Shown piece after piece: positions 20,629 through 29,531 of a stretch of DNA of 64,000 bases (the stretch's first letter is position 1; every line of letters starts with the position of its first letter). Under the pieces are notes generated by a model. It was not told where the DNA came from. It made no database searches and saw only the letters and a list, made by a program, of their open reading frames with translations. Position numbers and translations under genes: made by a program. Origin of the DNA: Ferrovibrio sp. MS7 (GTDB lineage: Bacteria; Pseudomonadota; Alphaproteobacteria; Ferrovibrionales; Ferrovibrionaceae); assembly GCF_038404985.1 (NCBI RefSeq), contig NZ_JBBKBA010000001.1, forward strand, positions 1,702,001-1,766,000, given 5' to 3'.

Positions 20629-20633
20629 GCGGT

Positions 20634-21440
20634 ATGCGTGCTGAAACCATGTCCATTGGCCCCAAGTCCATCGGTGACGTGCTGCTGAAGGTGGAGAATA
20701 TCTCGCTGAGCTTCGGTGGCGTGAAAGCGCTGACCGATATCAGCTTCTCGATCCGCGAGCGCGAGATCCTCGCCATCATCGGCCCCAACGGCGCCGGCAA
20801 GTCATCGATGCTGAACTGCATCAACGGCTTCTACCATCCGCAGCAGGGCACCATCACCTTCAAGGGCCAGCCGCGCAAGCAGATGCGCCCCCATGAGGCA
20901 GCCAGCCAGGGCATTGCCCGCACTTTCCAGAATATCGCGCTGTTCAAGGGCATGTCGACGCTGGACAACATCATGACCGGGCGTTTGCTGAAGATGAAAG
21001 CCGGCCTGCTGGCGTCCGCCTTCTACAAGGGGCCGGCGGAGCGCGAGCAGGTGGAGCATCGCGCCTTCTGCGAAAAGATCATCGACTTCCTGGAAATCGA
21101 GGCGATCCGCAAGGTGCCGGTGGGGCGGCTGCCCTATGGCCTGCAGAAGCGCGTCGAGCTTGGCCGCGCGCTGGCCGCCGAGCCGACCCTGCTGCTGCTG
21201 GACGAGCCGATGGCGGGCATGAACCTGGAAGAGAAGCAGGACATGTGTCGCTTCATCCTGGATGTGAACGATGAGTTCGGCACCACGATCTGCCTGATCG
21301 AGCATGACATGGGCGTGGTGATGGATATCTCGGATCGCGTGGTGGTGCTGGATTACGGCCGCAAGATCGGCGATGGCACGCCCGACGAGATCAAGAACAA
21401 CAAGGACGTCATCGACGCCTATCTTGGCGTTCAGCACTAG
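20634..21440 (+). CDS. LivG-like ABC transporter ATP-binding protein
   Basis: A 268-residue ATPase of the high-affinity branched-chain amino acid (HAAT) type. Walker A IGPNGAGKSS, the LivG-type insert between Walker A and the signature, a degenerate signature GRLPYGLQKRVELGRAL, Walker B LLLLDEPMAGM and the switch His in LIEHDMGVV are all visible. It begins 5 bases after the ligase stop and pairs with the LivF-like ATPase at 24888 to energise the two permeases between them. The ATG at 20634 is used; an alternative at 20649 has no better ribosome binding site. Confidence 0.93.
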   Translation: MRAETMSIGPKSIGDVLLKVENISLSFGGVKALTDISFSIREREILAIIGPNGAGKSSMLNCINGFYHPQQGTITFKGQPRKQMRPHEAASQGIARTFQNIALFKGMSTLDNIMTGRLLKMKAGLLASAFYKGPAEREQVEHRAFCEKIIDFLEIEAIRKVPVGRLPYGLQKRVELGRALAAEPTLLLLDEPMAGMNLEEKQDMCRFILDVNDEFGTTICLIEHDMGVVMDISDRVVVLDYGRKIGDGTPDEIKNNKDVIDAYLGVQH

Positions 21441-21458
21441 AGCGGGGCGGGACGGAAA

Positions 21459-22343
21459 ATGGCGTTCTTTATCGAAGTTCTGATCGGCGGCCTGATGGCA
21501 GGCGTGATGTATTCGCTCGTCGCGCTGGGCTTCGTGCTGATCTTCAAGGCGTCGGGCGTGTTTAACTTCGCCCAGGGCGCGATGGTGCTGTTTGCCGGCC
21601 TGTTCTTCGTCGGCTTCCTGCAGAAAGGCGTGCCGATCTGGCTCTCCATCATCCTCACCCTGGTGGTGATGGCCATTCTCGCCTTCGTGATCGAGCGGCT
21701 GGTGCTGCGCCATCTGGTGAACCAGGAAGGCATCATCCTGTTCATGGCCACCATCGGCGTATCCTATTTCATCGATGGCTTCGGGCAGTCGATCTGGGGT
21801 TCCAGCGTTACTTCCTTCGATGTCGGCATCCCCACCGATCCGATTTTCATCATGGACGGCGAAATCCTGATCCAGTCCTTCGATCTCTGGGCTGCCCTGG
21901 TCGCAGGCACGCTGCTGGCTGCGCTTGTGGTATTCCAGAAGACCCGTATCGGCCGGGCGCTGCGCGCGGTGGCCGACGACCATCAGGCGGCTCAGTCGGT
22001 CGGCATTCCGCTCAATGTGATCTGGATCATCGTCTGGACCATCGCCGGCATGGTGGCTTTGGTGGCCGGCGTGATGTGGGGCTCCAAGCTCGGCATGCAG
22101 CCGGCCATCGTCAGTCTGGCGCTGAAGGCTTTGCCGGTGCTGATCCTGGGCGGTTTCACCTCGGTGCCCGGCGCCATTATCGGCGGCTTGATCATCGGTG
22201 CCGGCGAAAAGCTGGCGGAAGTCTATATTGGCCCCGCCTTCGGCGGCGGCATCGAGAATTGGTTCGCCTATGTGCTGGCACTGGGCTTCCTGCTGATCCG
22301 GCCGCAGGGCCTGTTCGGCGAAAAGATCATCGAACGCGTGTAG
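21459..22343 (+). CDS. LivH-like branched-chain ABC permease
   Basis: A 294-residue inner-membrane permease with about eight helices. Diagnostic LivH elements are the start LMAGVMYSLVALGFVLIFKASGVFNFAQGAM, here cited by its parts GVMYSLVALG and VFNFAQGAM, and the C-terminal GGFTSVPGAIIGGLIIG that contacts the ATPases. It forms the membrane channel with the LivM-like protein encoded 12 bases downstream. Confidence 0.93.
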   Translation: MAFFIEVLIGGLMAGVMYSLVALGFVLIFKASGVFNFAQGAMVLFAGLFFVGFLQKGVPIWLSIILTLVVMAILAFVIERLVLRHLVNQEGIILFMATIGVSYFIDGFGQSIWGSSVTSFDVGIPTDPIFIMDGEILIQSFDLWAALVAGTLLAALVVFQKTRIGRALRAVADDHQAAQSVGIPLNVIWIIVWTIAGMVALVAGVMWGSKLGMQPAIVSLALKALPVLILGGFTSVPGAIIGGLIIGAGEKLAEVYIGPAFGGGIENWFAYVLALGFLLIRPQGLFGEKIIERV

Positions 22344-22355
22344 GGAAGGGCGGTC

Positions 22356-23420
22356 ATGCTGTATCGCGAGTCCGGTCAATTCAAGACCAGCTATCCCGCC
22401 GATCAGGCGATCTTCACCATCCCGCAGGACCGCGTGTTCTTCGCGCTGCTGCTGCTGGCAGCCTTCGTCGGCGTGCCGATGGTGGCGACGGATTATCTCT
22501 ACACGGCTTTGCTGATCCCGTTCCTGTGCATGGCACTGGCTGCCTTGGGCCTCAATATCCTCACCGGCTATTGCGGTCAGGTCTCGCTTGGCACCGGCGC
22601 CTTCATGGGTGTCGGCGCGGTGGCGGCCTGGAACCTGGCTTTCCGTATCCCGGAACTCAACCTGCTGGTGGTTTTCATCATCGCCGGCCTGATTGCCGCC
22701 GTGGTCGGTGTCATCTTCGGCCTGCCATCCTTGCGCATCAAAGGCTTCTACCTTGCGGTGGCGACGCTGGCGGCGCAGTTCTTCCTGCCCTGGATGTTTG
22801 TCAAGTTCGGCTGGTTCACCAACAATGCCTCGTCCGGTGTCATCACCGTGCCGAAGCTGACGTTGTTCGGCTGGAGCATTGACACGCCGATGGAGAAATA
22901 CCTCTTCGCGCTTGGCGTCGTCGCGATCCTGGCGCTGGCGGCGAAGAATCTGGTGCGCTCCAATCCGGGCCGGCAATGGATGGCCATCCGCGACATGGAT
23001 ATCGCCGCCGAGATCATCGGCATCCGGCCCATCGTCGCCAAGCTCTCGGCTTTCGCCGTCTCCTCCTTCTTCATCGGTATCGCCGGTGCGCTCTATCTTT
23101 TCGTCTATCTCGGTTCCGCCGAGCCGGATGGCTTCAATATCAACCTATCATTCCAGGCGCTGTTCATGATCATCATCGGCGGCCTCGGTTCCATCCTGGG
23201 GAGTTTCCTCGGCGCTTTCTTCATCCTGCTGGTGCCGATCTTCCTCACCCGCGGCCTGCCGCTGATCGGCCTGGAAATGTCCACTGCTGCCATCGCGCAT
23301 GCGGAATTCATGGTGTTCGGCGCATTGATCGTGTTCTTCCTGATCGTCGAGCCGCATGGCCTGGCGCGGCTGTGGCAGATCACCAAGGAAAAGCTGCGGG
23401 TTTGGCCCTTCCCCTATTGA
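22356..23420 (+). CDS. LivM-like branched-chain ABC permease
   Basis: A 354-residue permease. LivM hallmarks are LNILTGYCGQVSLGTGAFMG in the first third and the GGLGSILGSFLGAFF loop near the C-terminus that docks the ATPase, with AIRDMDIAAEIIGI (the AIRE-type motif) between. A longer hydrophilic start (about 25 residues) precedes helix 1. Partner of the LivH-like protein upstream. Confidence 0.93.
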   Translation: MLYRESGQFKTSYPADQAIFTIPQDRVFFALLLLAAFVGVPMVATDYLYTALLIPFLCMALAALGLNILTGYCGQVSLGTGAFMGVGAVAAWNLAFRIPELNLLVVFIIAGLIAAVVGVIFGLPSLRIKGFYLAVATLAAQFFLPWMFVKFGWFTNNASSGVITVPKLTLFGWSIDTPMEKYLFALGVVAILALAAKNLVRSNPGRQWMAIRDMDIAAEIIGIRPIVAKLSAFAVSSFFIGIAGALYLFVYLGSAEPDGFNINLSFQALFMIIIGGLGSILGSFLGAFFILLVPIFLTRGLPLIGLEMSTAAIAHAEFMVFGALIVFFLIVEPHGLARLWQITKEKLRVWPFPY

Positions 23421-23478
23421 TGGGCCGATGAATGCCGGCTTTGTCCGGTCCGGTTTCGCGTGTTAGGGTTAAATCAAC

Positions 23479-23497
23479 CCACCCCACGAATGGGTGG
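23479..23497 (+). promoter_or_regulatory. Small hairpin in the leader of the binding-protein gene
   Basis: CCACCC (23479-23484) pairs with GGGTGG (23492-23497) across a 7-base loop, just before the GGGAGG ribosome binding site of the substrate-binding gene. It could stabilise the message or mark a processing point within the operon; role is inference. Confidence 0.3.
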
Positions 23498-23515
23498 CAA
23501 ACGGGAGGAAAAACA

Positions 23516-24823
23516 ATGCGTGTCAGCAAACTGACCATGGCGCTTGTTGCGGGCGCCGCCTTGCTCGGGGCGGGTGCCGCCTCGGCGCAGCAGACCCAGA
23601 TGATCCCTTCGATGGTCTACCGCACCGGCCCCTTCGCGCCGTCGGGCACGCCGACCGCCGATGGTTTCGCCGACTACATCACGCTGCTCAACACCCGCGA
23701 TGGCGGCCTCAACGGCGTGCGCCTCAAGGTCGAGGAATGCGAAACGCAGTACAACACCGAGCGCGGCGTTGAATGCTACGAGCGCCTCAAGGCGATGGGC
23801 GGCACCATCTTCAGCCCGTATTCCACCGGCATCACCTATGCGCTGATCGACCGCGCGCCGACCGACAAGTCGGTGATCTTCTCCATGGCCTATGGCCGCG
23901 CCTCGGCGATGGTCGGCAACATCTTCCCCTGGGTGTTCAACGCCCCGGTGACCTACTGGTCGGGCGCTTCCGCCGCGATCCAGTTCTTCGCCAAGGAAGC
24001 CGGCGGCAAGGACAAGCTGAAGGGCAAGAAGATCGCCCACGTCTTCATCGACATCCCCTATGGCAAGGAGCCGAATCCGGTTCTGCAGAACTATGCCCAG
24101 GAACTCGGCTTCCAGCTCGAACTGGTGCCGGTGCCGGCACCAGGCCTGGAGCAGAAGTCGATCTGGCTGCAGGTGCGCCAGATGCGCCCGGATTTCGTCT
24201 ACCTCACCGGCTGGGGCGCGATGAACGCCGTGTCGCTGAAGGAAGCGGCGGCGGTGGGCTTCCCGCGCGAGAAGATTCTCGGCGGCTGGTACACCTCGCA
24301 GGATAGCGACACCGTGGGCGCCGGTCCGGCGGCCAAGGGTTTCCGCGGTCTCACCTTCCATAGCGCCGACCGCAACCTCGAACTGATCAAGCAGCTCAAG
24401 ACCCAGGTCATCGACAAGGGCCAGGGTAGCCAGAACGGCAAGCATCTCGGCGAGATCGGCTACATGCGCGGCGTGTTGAATGCCGTGTTCACCACCGAGG
24501 CGCTGCGTACTGCCCAGGCGCAGTATGGCAACAAGGTGATGGATGGCGAGCAGTCGCGCTGGGGCTTCGAGAACATCAACCTCACCGCCGACAAGCTCGA
24601 AAAGCTGGGCCTCAAGGGCTTCATCCAGCCGATCAAGCTGTCCTGCGACAACCACCAGGGCGACGGCAAGATGCTGATCGTGCAGTGGGAGGGTGATCAC
24701 TGGAAGACCGTCAGCGACTGGATCGCGCCGGAAAACCAGAAGCTGATGCCGCTCTACCTGGCTGGTGCCGAGCAGTATCAGCGCGAGAAGAATATCCCCG
24801 CGCGCTCCTGCGCCAAGTCGTAA
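23516..24823 (+). CDS. LIV-type ABC substrate-binding protein
   Basis: A 435-residue type I periplasmic binding protein with a clear Sec signal peptide (MRVSKLTMALVAGAALLG..., cleavage after ASA near residue 23). Two conserved cysteines (VECYE region and SCDNH) and the GWYTSQDSD and GYMRGVLNAVF segments are typical of the group of these proteins found with CoA ligases. GGGAGG lies 8 bases before the ATG. A terminator-like hairpin follows directly, so this gene should be expressed above the downstream ATPase. Confidence 0.93.
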   Translation: MRVSKLTMALVAGAALLGAGAASAQQTQMIPSMVYRTGPFAPSGTPTADGFADYITLLNTRDGGLNGVRLKVEECETQYNTERGVECYERLKAMGGTIFSPYSTGITYALIDRAPTDKSVIFSMAYGRASAMVGNIFPWVFNAPVTYWSGASAAIQFFAKEAGGKDKLKGKKIAHVFIDIPYGKEPNPVLQNYAQELGFQLELVPVPAPGLEQKSIWLQVRQMRPDFVYLTGWGAMNAVSLKEAAAVGFPREKILGGWYTSQDSDTVGAGPAAKGFRGLTFHSADRNLELIKQLKTQVIDKGQGSQNGKHLGEIGYMRGVLNAVFTTEALRTAQAQYGNKVMDGEQSRWGFENINLTADKLEKLGLKGFIQPIKLSCDNHQGDGKMLIVQWEGDHWKTVSDWIAPENQKLMPLYLAGAEQYQREKNIPARSCAKS

Positions 24824-24833
24824 GCTGACGTTG

Positions 24834-24863
24834 ATCCCCGCCGGCTGGTCCGGCGGGGATTTT
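24834..24863 (+). terminator. Intercistronic terminator/attenuator after the binding-protein gene
   Basis: A perfect 11-bp stem (24834-24844 with 24850-24860), a 5-base loop and TTTT. It starts 10 bases after the binding-protein stop and ends 25 bases before the LivF-like start, inside the operon, so partial read-through is expected. Confidence 0.85.
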
Positions 24864-24887
24864 CCTTGCCATTGCGAGCCTCTGCCG

Positions 24888-25736
24888 ATGACTGTCCAGA
24901 CCGCCGCCGCCCCGAATGCCGCCCCAAGCGCTGCGCCGCCGCTGCTGAGCGTCAACAACATCGAAGTGATCTACAATCACGTCATCCTGGTGCTGAAAGG
25001 CGTGTCGCTGCAGGTGCCGGAAGGCGCCATCGTTGCCCTGCTTGGTGCCAATGGCGCCGGCAAGACCACCACGCTCAAGGCGATATCCAATCTGCTGCAT
25101 GCCGAGCGCGGCGATATCACCAAGGGCCATATCGATTTCCGTGCCGAGCGCATCGAGGCGTTGAATCCCTCTGCGCTGGTCAAGAAGGGCCTGATCCAGG
25201 TGATGGAAGGGCGGCATTGCTTCGCCCATCTCACCGTGGAGGAAAACCTGCTTACCGGGGCCTATACCCGCAGCGACGGCAACCGCGCCATCAACGAGGA
25301 ACTGGAGAGGGTCTACACCTACTTCCCGCGCCTCAAGGTGCGCCGCAAGTCGCTGGCCGGCTACACCTCGGGCGGCGAGCAGCAGATGACCGCCATCGGC
25401 CGCGCGCTGATGAGCAAGCCGAACATGATCCTGCTCGATGAGCCGTCCATGGGTCTGGCACCGCAGCTTGTCGAGGAAATCTTCGAGATCGTCCATCGGC
25501 TGAACAAGGAAGCCAAGGTCAGCTTCCTGGTCGCCGAGCAGAACACCAACATGGCGCTCCGCTATGCCGATTACGGCTATATCCTAGAGAATGGCCGTGT
25601 GGTGATGGATGGCCCGGCTTCGCAATTGCGCGAGAATGCCGACGTGAAGGAATTCTATCTCGGGCTTGGCTCCGGCGGGCGCATGAGCTTCCGCGATGTG
25701 AAGCATTACCGCCGCCGCAAGCGCTGGCTGGCTTAA
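24888..25736 (+). CDS. LivF-like ABC transporter ATP-binding protein
   Basis: A 282-residue ATPase: Walker A LLGANGAGKTTT, LivF-type VMEGRHCFAHLTVEENLLTGAY, signature YTSGGEQQMTAIGRALM, Walker B MILLDEPSMGLAP and the switch region VAEQNTNMAL with Gln in place of the usual His, as is normal for LivF. The first 23 residues are a Thr/Ala/Pro-rich stretch. The C-terminus carries an extra basic tail (KHYRRRKRWLA) not usual in LivF. The start is the ATG at 24888, after the attenuator. Confidence 0.93.
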   Translation: MTVQTAAAPNAAPSAAPPLLSVNNIEVIYNHVILVLKGVSLQVPEGAIVALLGANGAGKTTTLKAISNLLHAERGDITKGHIDFRAERIEALNPSALVKKGLIQVMEGRHCFAHLTVEENLLTGAYTRSDGNRAINEELERVYTYFPRLKVRRKSLAGYTSGGEQQMTAIGRALMSKPNMILLDEPSMGLAPQLVEEIFEIVHRLNKEAKVSFLVAEQNTNMALRYADYGYILENGRVVMDGPASQLRENADVKEFYLGLGSGGRMSFRDVKHYRRRKRWLA

Positions 25737-25751
25737 GCTTAAGGAAGCACC

Positions 25752-26996
25752 ATGGCAGACAACAGGTTTTACGACGCGCTGGAGACACGCGATCCGGCCG
25801 AGCGACAGGCCGCGCAATGGGCGGCTTTGCAGGCGCAGATCAGCCATGCCGCTGCCAACTCGGCCTATTTTGGTGAAATCCTGGCCGGTGTGACGGGCGC
25901 CGATATCAAGTCTGCTGCCGATCTTGCCAAGTTGCCGGTAACGCGCAAATCCGATCTCGCCGCGCGCCAGAAGGCCAAGCCGCCCTTCGGCGGCCTGGAG
26001 GCTGTGGCGCGGGCCAAGCTAAAGCATGTGTTCCAGTCGCCGGGGCCGATCTATGAACCGGATGGCTATGATCGCGACCATTGGCGCTTCGCCCGCGCCA
26101 TGTGGGCCGCCGGCCTGCGTCCGGGCGATCTTGTGCTGAACTGCTTCTCCTATCATCTCACGCCGGCCGGCATGCTGGTGGAGAGCGCCGCCCATGCCAT
26201 CGGCTGCCCGGTAATTCCGGGCGGCGTCGGCAATACCGAACTGCAATTGCAGGCGGTGCATGACCTCAAGCCCGATGCCTATGGCGGCACGCCGTCCTTC
26301 CTGCGCATCCTGCTGCAGAAGGGCCGCGAAATGGGCCTGGATGTGTCGTCGCTGAAAAAAGCCCTGGTCGGCGGCGAGGCCTTGCCACCTTCGCTCCGCA
26401 AGGAGATCAATGATCTCGGCTGCTTCGTGCTGCAGAATTACGGCACCGCCGATCTCGGCCTCGTCGCCTATGAGAGCCCGGCGATGGAAGGCATGATCCT
26501 GGATGAAGGCGTGTGGGTGGAGATCGTGCGCCCCGGCACCGGCGATCCGGTGGCGCCGGGCGAGGTCGGCGAGGTGGTCGTCACCACGCTGACCAACAAA
26601 GAATACCCGCTGATCCGTTTCGCCACTGGCGATCTCTCGGCGGTGCTGGCCGGCACCAGCCCCTGCGGCCGCACCAATACCCGCATCAAGGGCTGGATGG
26701 GCCGTGCCGACCAGACCACCAAGGTGAAGGGCATGTTCGTCACCCCGGGCCAGATCGCCCAGGTGGTGGCCCGTCATGCCGAAATCGCCAAGGCGCGGCT
26801 GGAGGTCACTTCGACCAACAACACCGATGCCATGGTGCTGAAGATCGAACTGAAAGGCTCGGGCGCCGATATCACCGCTACGGTTGCCGAGACTCTGCAG
26901 GCCGTCTGCAAGGTGCGTGGCAGTGTCGAGGCCGTGGCCGCCGGCTCGCTGCCCAATGACGGCAAGGTTATCGCTGACCTGCGGACTTATCAGTAA
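25752..26996 (+). CDS. Phenylacetate-CoA ligase-like AMP-binding protein
   Basis: A 414-residue ANL-family protein of the PaaK-like group. Recognisable parts are the motif-bearing FQSPGPIYEP (in place of the usual SSGTTG P-loop), GGTPSFLRILLQKG, LVGGEALPPSLRKEI, NYGTADLG (A5-like) and FATGDLSAVL with the conserved Asp. The P-loop is atypical, lacking the Ser/Thr/Gly-rich lysine run, so activity could be altered. Last gene of the LIV operon, 15 bases after the LivF-like gene. With the upstream long-chain-type ligase it brackets the transporter. Confidence 0.85.
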   Translation: MADNRFYDALETRDPAERQAAQWAALQAQISHAAANSAYFGEILAGVTGADIKSAADLAKLPVTRKSDLAARQKAKPPFGGLEAVARAKLKHVFQSPGPIYEPDGYDRDHWRFARAMWAAGLRPGDLVLNCFSYHLTPAGMLVESAAHAIGCPVIPGGVGNTELQLQAVHDLKPDAYGGTPSFLRILLQKGREMGLDVSSLKKALVGGEALPPSLRKEINDLGCFVLQNYGTADLGLVAYESPAMEGMILDEGVWVEIVRPGTGDPVAPGEVGEVVVTTLTNKEYPLIRFATGDLSAVLAGTSPCGRTNTRIKGWMGRADQTTKVKGMFVTPGQIAQVVARHAEIAKARLEVTSTNNTDAMVLKIELKGSGADITATVAETLQAVCKVRGSVEAVAAGSLPNDGKVIADLRTYQ

Positions 26997-27058
26997 GAGC
27001 TACTTCATATCCGTCATGCCCCGCCTTTGCGGACCATGGCGATTGCTTTTTATTCGTC

Positions 27059-27127
27059 ACCCTCGGGCTTGACCCGAGGGTCCCATTTCAGCCGGTAGAA
27101 AAATGGGATGCCCGCTTTCGCGGGCAT
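27059..27127. repeat. Intergenic palindromic repeat element (copy 1)
   Basis: Three consecutive inverted repeats: 27059-27067 with 27073-27081 (9 bp), 27082-27088 with 27101-27107 (7 bp), and 27108-27115 with 27120-27127 (8 bp, TTTC loop). The first has the CTCGGG-CTTGA-CCCGAG core seen again near 51.5 kb and 63.9 kb. It fills the gap between the LIV operon and ccmA. Confidence 0.8.
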
Positions 27128-27184
27128 GACGGCAAGGGTGGCCGCGCCTCGCCAAGCGGGCGGGCTTTCGCCTAGACTGCCGCC

Positions 27185-27832
27185 ATGACCTTGGCGGTGG
27201 AAAATCTGGCGGTGGTGCGTGGCGAGCGCCAGCTCTTCAAGGGCGTCGGCTTCGCGCTGGCGCCGGGCGAGGCTTTGCTGCTGCGCGGGCCCAATGGCAG
27301 CGGTAAATCCAGCTTGCTGCGCCTGCTTGCCGGCTTTCTCCAGCCTGCCCAGGGCCGGGTTGCCTGGCAGGGCCAGGATATTGCCGGCGATAACGAGGCC
27401 TATCGCGCCGGCCTGCTCTATCTCGGCCATGCCGATGCCGTGAAGCCGCAGGTGACGGCAGAGGACAATCTCGTTTACTGGGGCCGACTCAGCGGCCTGG
27501 ATGCGGAACCCGCCCGCCAGCGCGCCCAGGAGGTTTTGGAACAGGCCGGTCTGGGCCGCCAGCGCCGGCTGCCGGGGCGCTATCTTTCGGCAGGCCAGAA
27601 GCGGCGTTTAGGCTTGGCGCGGCTGCTGCTGCGCCCGGCCAGCCTGTGGCTGCTGGACGAGCCGACCAATGCCCTGGATACCGCCGCTATTCAATGGCTT
27701 GGCGCGGCTTTGGCCCGGCATCGCGCCGCCGGCGGCATCGTGCTGATGGCCAGCCATGTGGATGTGCCGCTGCCCTCGGCCCGCAGCCTTGGCCTGCCGG
27801 ATGGAACCCTGACCGCCGGGGCAGGGATATGA
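27185..27832 (+). CDS. ccmA: Heme exporter ATP-binding protein CcmA
   Basis: A 215-residue ABC ATPase, first gene of the cytochrome c maturation cluster. Walker A is LRGPNGSGKSSLLR (about residues 33-46), the signature is YLSAGQKRRLGLARLLL and Walker B is LWLLDEPTNALD; the switch His is in MASHVD. With CcmB, CcmC and CcmD it drives release of heme-loaded CcmE in the membrane. The stop overlaps the ccmB start (ATGA). Confidence 0.95.
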   Translation: MTLAVENLAVVRGERQLFKGVGFALAPGEALLLRGPNGSGKSSLLRLLAGFLQPAQGRVAWQGQDIAGDNEAYRAGLLYLGHADAVKPQVTAEDNLVYWGRLSGLDAEPARQRAQEVLEQAGLGRQRRLPGRYLSAGQKRRLGLARLLLRPASLWLLDEPTNALDTAAIQWLGAALARHRAAGGIVLMASHVDVPLPSARSLGLPDGTLTAGAGI

Positions 27833-28494
27833 GTACCTTTCTGGCCATCGTCGGGCGCGACCTGCGCCTTGGCCTGGGGGCGCAGGGGGCGGCGCTCACC
27901 ACATTGTTATTCTTCGTCCTGGCGGTCAGCCTGTTCCCGCTCGGCGTCGGCCCGGAGCCGCAATTGCTGTCGCGGATCGCGCCCGGCGTGATCTGGGTGG
28001 CGGCTTTGCTGGCGGCGCAATTGTCGCTCGACCGGCTGTTCCAGGCCGACCATGAGGATGGCACGCTGGACCTGCTGGCGCAGACGCCGCTGCCGCTCAG
28101 TCTTGTGGTCGCGGCCAAGATCCTGGCGCATTGGCTCGGCACCGGCCTGCCGCTGGCGCTGATCGCGCCATTGCTGGCCATTCTGCTGCAAATGGATATG
28201 AGCGCGCTGCCCACCCTGCTGCTGGCCTTGCTGCTCGGCACGCCATCCTTGAGCCTGATCGGCGCCATCGGCGCGGCGCTGACCCTGGGGGCCCGGCGCG
28301 GCGCCATCCTGGTGCCGCTGCTCACCCTGCCGCTGCTGGTGCCGGTGCTGATTTTCGGCGTCGGGGCCGTGGAGGCGGCCGCTTTCGGCCTGTCGCCGAA
28401 GCCGCATCTGCTGCTGCTTGGCGCCTTCCTGGCCGGGGCAGCGGTGCTCAGCCCGCTGGCCGGGGCGGCGGCGGTGAAACTGGCCTTGGAATGA
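27829..28494 (+). CDS. ccmB: Heme exporter permease CcmB
   Basis: A 221-residue membrane protein with six hydrophobic helices. The CcmB signature RLFQADHEDGTLDLLAQTPLPL follows helix 2 (cited by its parts FQADHEDGTLDLL), and GTPSLSLIGAIGAALTLG is also typical. It is the membrane partner of CcmA. The ATGA overlap with ccmA indicates translational coupling. Confidence 0.95.
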   Translation: MSTFLAIVGRDLRLGLGAQGAALTTLLFFVLAVSLFPLGVGPEPQLLSRIAPGVIWVAALLAAQLSLDRLFQADHEDGTLDLLAQTPLPLSLVVAAKILAHWLGTGLPLALIAPLLAILLQMDMSALPTLLLALLLGTPSLSLIGAIGAALTLGARRGAILVPLLTLPLLVPVLIFGVGAVEAAAFGLSPKPHLLLLGAFLAGAAVLSPLAGAAAVKLALE

Positions 28495-28516
28495 ACGAAG
28501 CCCTATAACGGCGCCC

Positions 28517-29248
28517 ATGCATTATCTTGCCAACCCCGCCCGCTTCCTGCGCCTGATGGCGGCGATCCGGCCCTGGGCCGCCGCTGTGGCGGTGCTGTGT
28601 CTGGGCCTAGGCTTCGGCTGGGGCCTGCTCTATTCGCCGCCGGATTATCAGCAGGGCGAGACCGTGCGCATCATGTATCTGCATGTGCCGGCCGCCTGGA
28701 TGAGCCTGTTCATCTATGCCGGCATGGCGCTGGCCTCGGCGGCGGCGCTGATCTGGCGGCATCCGGTGGCGGAACTCGCTGCCAAGGCTTCTGCCCCGGT
28801 GGGCGCGGCCTTCACGCTGATTTGCCTGATTACCGGCTCGCTCTGGGGCAAGCCGATGTGGGGCACCTGGTGGGTCTGGGATGCCCGGCTCACCTCGATG
28901 CTGATCCTGTTCTTCATCTATCTCGGCTACATGGCGCTGTGGGAGGCCTTCGACGACCCGCAACGCGCGGGCCGCGCCGCCGCCATCCTGGCCCTGGTGG
29001 GGGCGGTGAACCTGCCGGTGATCAAATTCTCCGTCGATTGGTGGAACACGTTGCATCAGCCGGCCAGCGTGCTGACGCTTTCGGGGCCGAAAATCCACAG
29101 CGATATCCTGTGGCCGCTGCTTTTGGTGGCGATCGGCTGCAAGGCCTATTACCTCTGGCTGCTGAGCCTGCGCGTCCGCGCCGAAATCCTTGCCCGCCAG
29201 GCCCGCATGCTGCGTTTCGCCGCAGCCGGGGAAGGGGCCGCCGGGTAG
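28517..29248 (+). CDS. ccmC: Heme transporter CcmC
   Basis: A 243-residue protein with six membrane helices and the tryptophan-rich heme-handling motif WGTWWVWDARLTS (about residues 116-128). Two conserved histidines flank it (LHVPAAWM and LHQPASVL). CcmC attaches heme to the chaperone CcmE at the periplasmic face. It lies 22 bases after ccmB. Confidence 0.96.
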   Translation: MHYLANPARFLRLMAAIRPWAAAVAVLCLGLGFGWGLLYSPPDYQQGETVRIMYLHVPAAWMSLFIYAGMALASAAALIWRHPVAELAAKASAPVGAAFTLICLITGSLWGKPMWGTWWVWDARLTSMLILFFIYLGYMALWEAFDDPQRAGRAAAILALVGAVNLPVIKFSVDWWNTLHQPASVLTLSGPKIHSDILWPLLLVAIGCKAYYLWLLSLRVRAEILARQARMLRFAAAGEGAAG

Positions 29249-29306
29249 TTTTCACCCCGCCGGCAGTATATATTTTTCATGAACTTATGGAGCCGCGGAC
29301 AGCCCC

Positions 29307-29486
29307 GTGTACTGGTCCAGCCTCAGTGACTTTTTCGCCATGGGCGGCCATGCCGGATTCATCTGGCCGGCCTTCGCCATCGGCTTTGCCGTGCTTGGCG
29401 GTCTCGCCCTGCTGAGCCGCCGCGCGCTCGGCGAGGCTGAACGCGAACTGGCCGAGGCGCGCAAAGAAGCGGGCCGCGATGCGTAG
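29307..29486 (+). CDS. ccmD: Heme exporter protein CcmD (59 residues)
   Basis: A short frame starting at GTG 29307 encodes a 59-residue protein: MGGHAGFIWPAFAIG, one membrane helix with Gly/Ala/Leu, then a basic and charged cytoplasmic tail SRRALGEAERELAEARKEA. This is the standard CcmD pattern (FxMGGxAxYVWPAY-like motif), and the position between ccmC and ccmE agrees. CcmD helps release holo-CcmE from CcmABC. The ribosome binding site is weak and no ATG is available in frame. Confidence 0.88.
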   Translation: MYWSSLSDFFAMGGHAGFIWPAFAIGFAVLGGLALLSRRALGEAERELAEARKEAGRDA

Positions 29487-29531
29487 CATCGAAAGAGAAA
29501 GCCGCGATGCCTGATCGGGCCGGAGAAAACC

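Noticed and set aside
25752-26996. Calling the PaaK-like protein phenylacetate-CoA ligase paaK.
   Set aside because: No other phenylacetate genes are near and the P-loop is atypical, so only the family is given.
27050-27430. Minus-strand frame over the start of ccmA ending in a peptide of the AKAGIP type.
   Set aside because: That peptide is the translation of the intergenic palindromic repeat, and the rest is the complement of ccmA.
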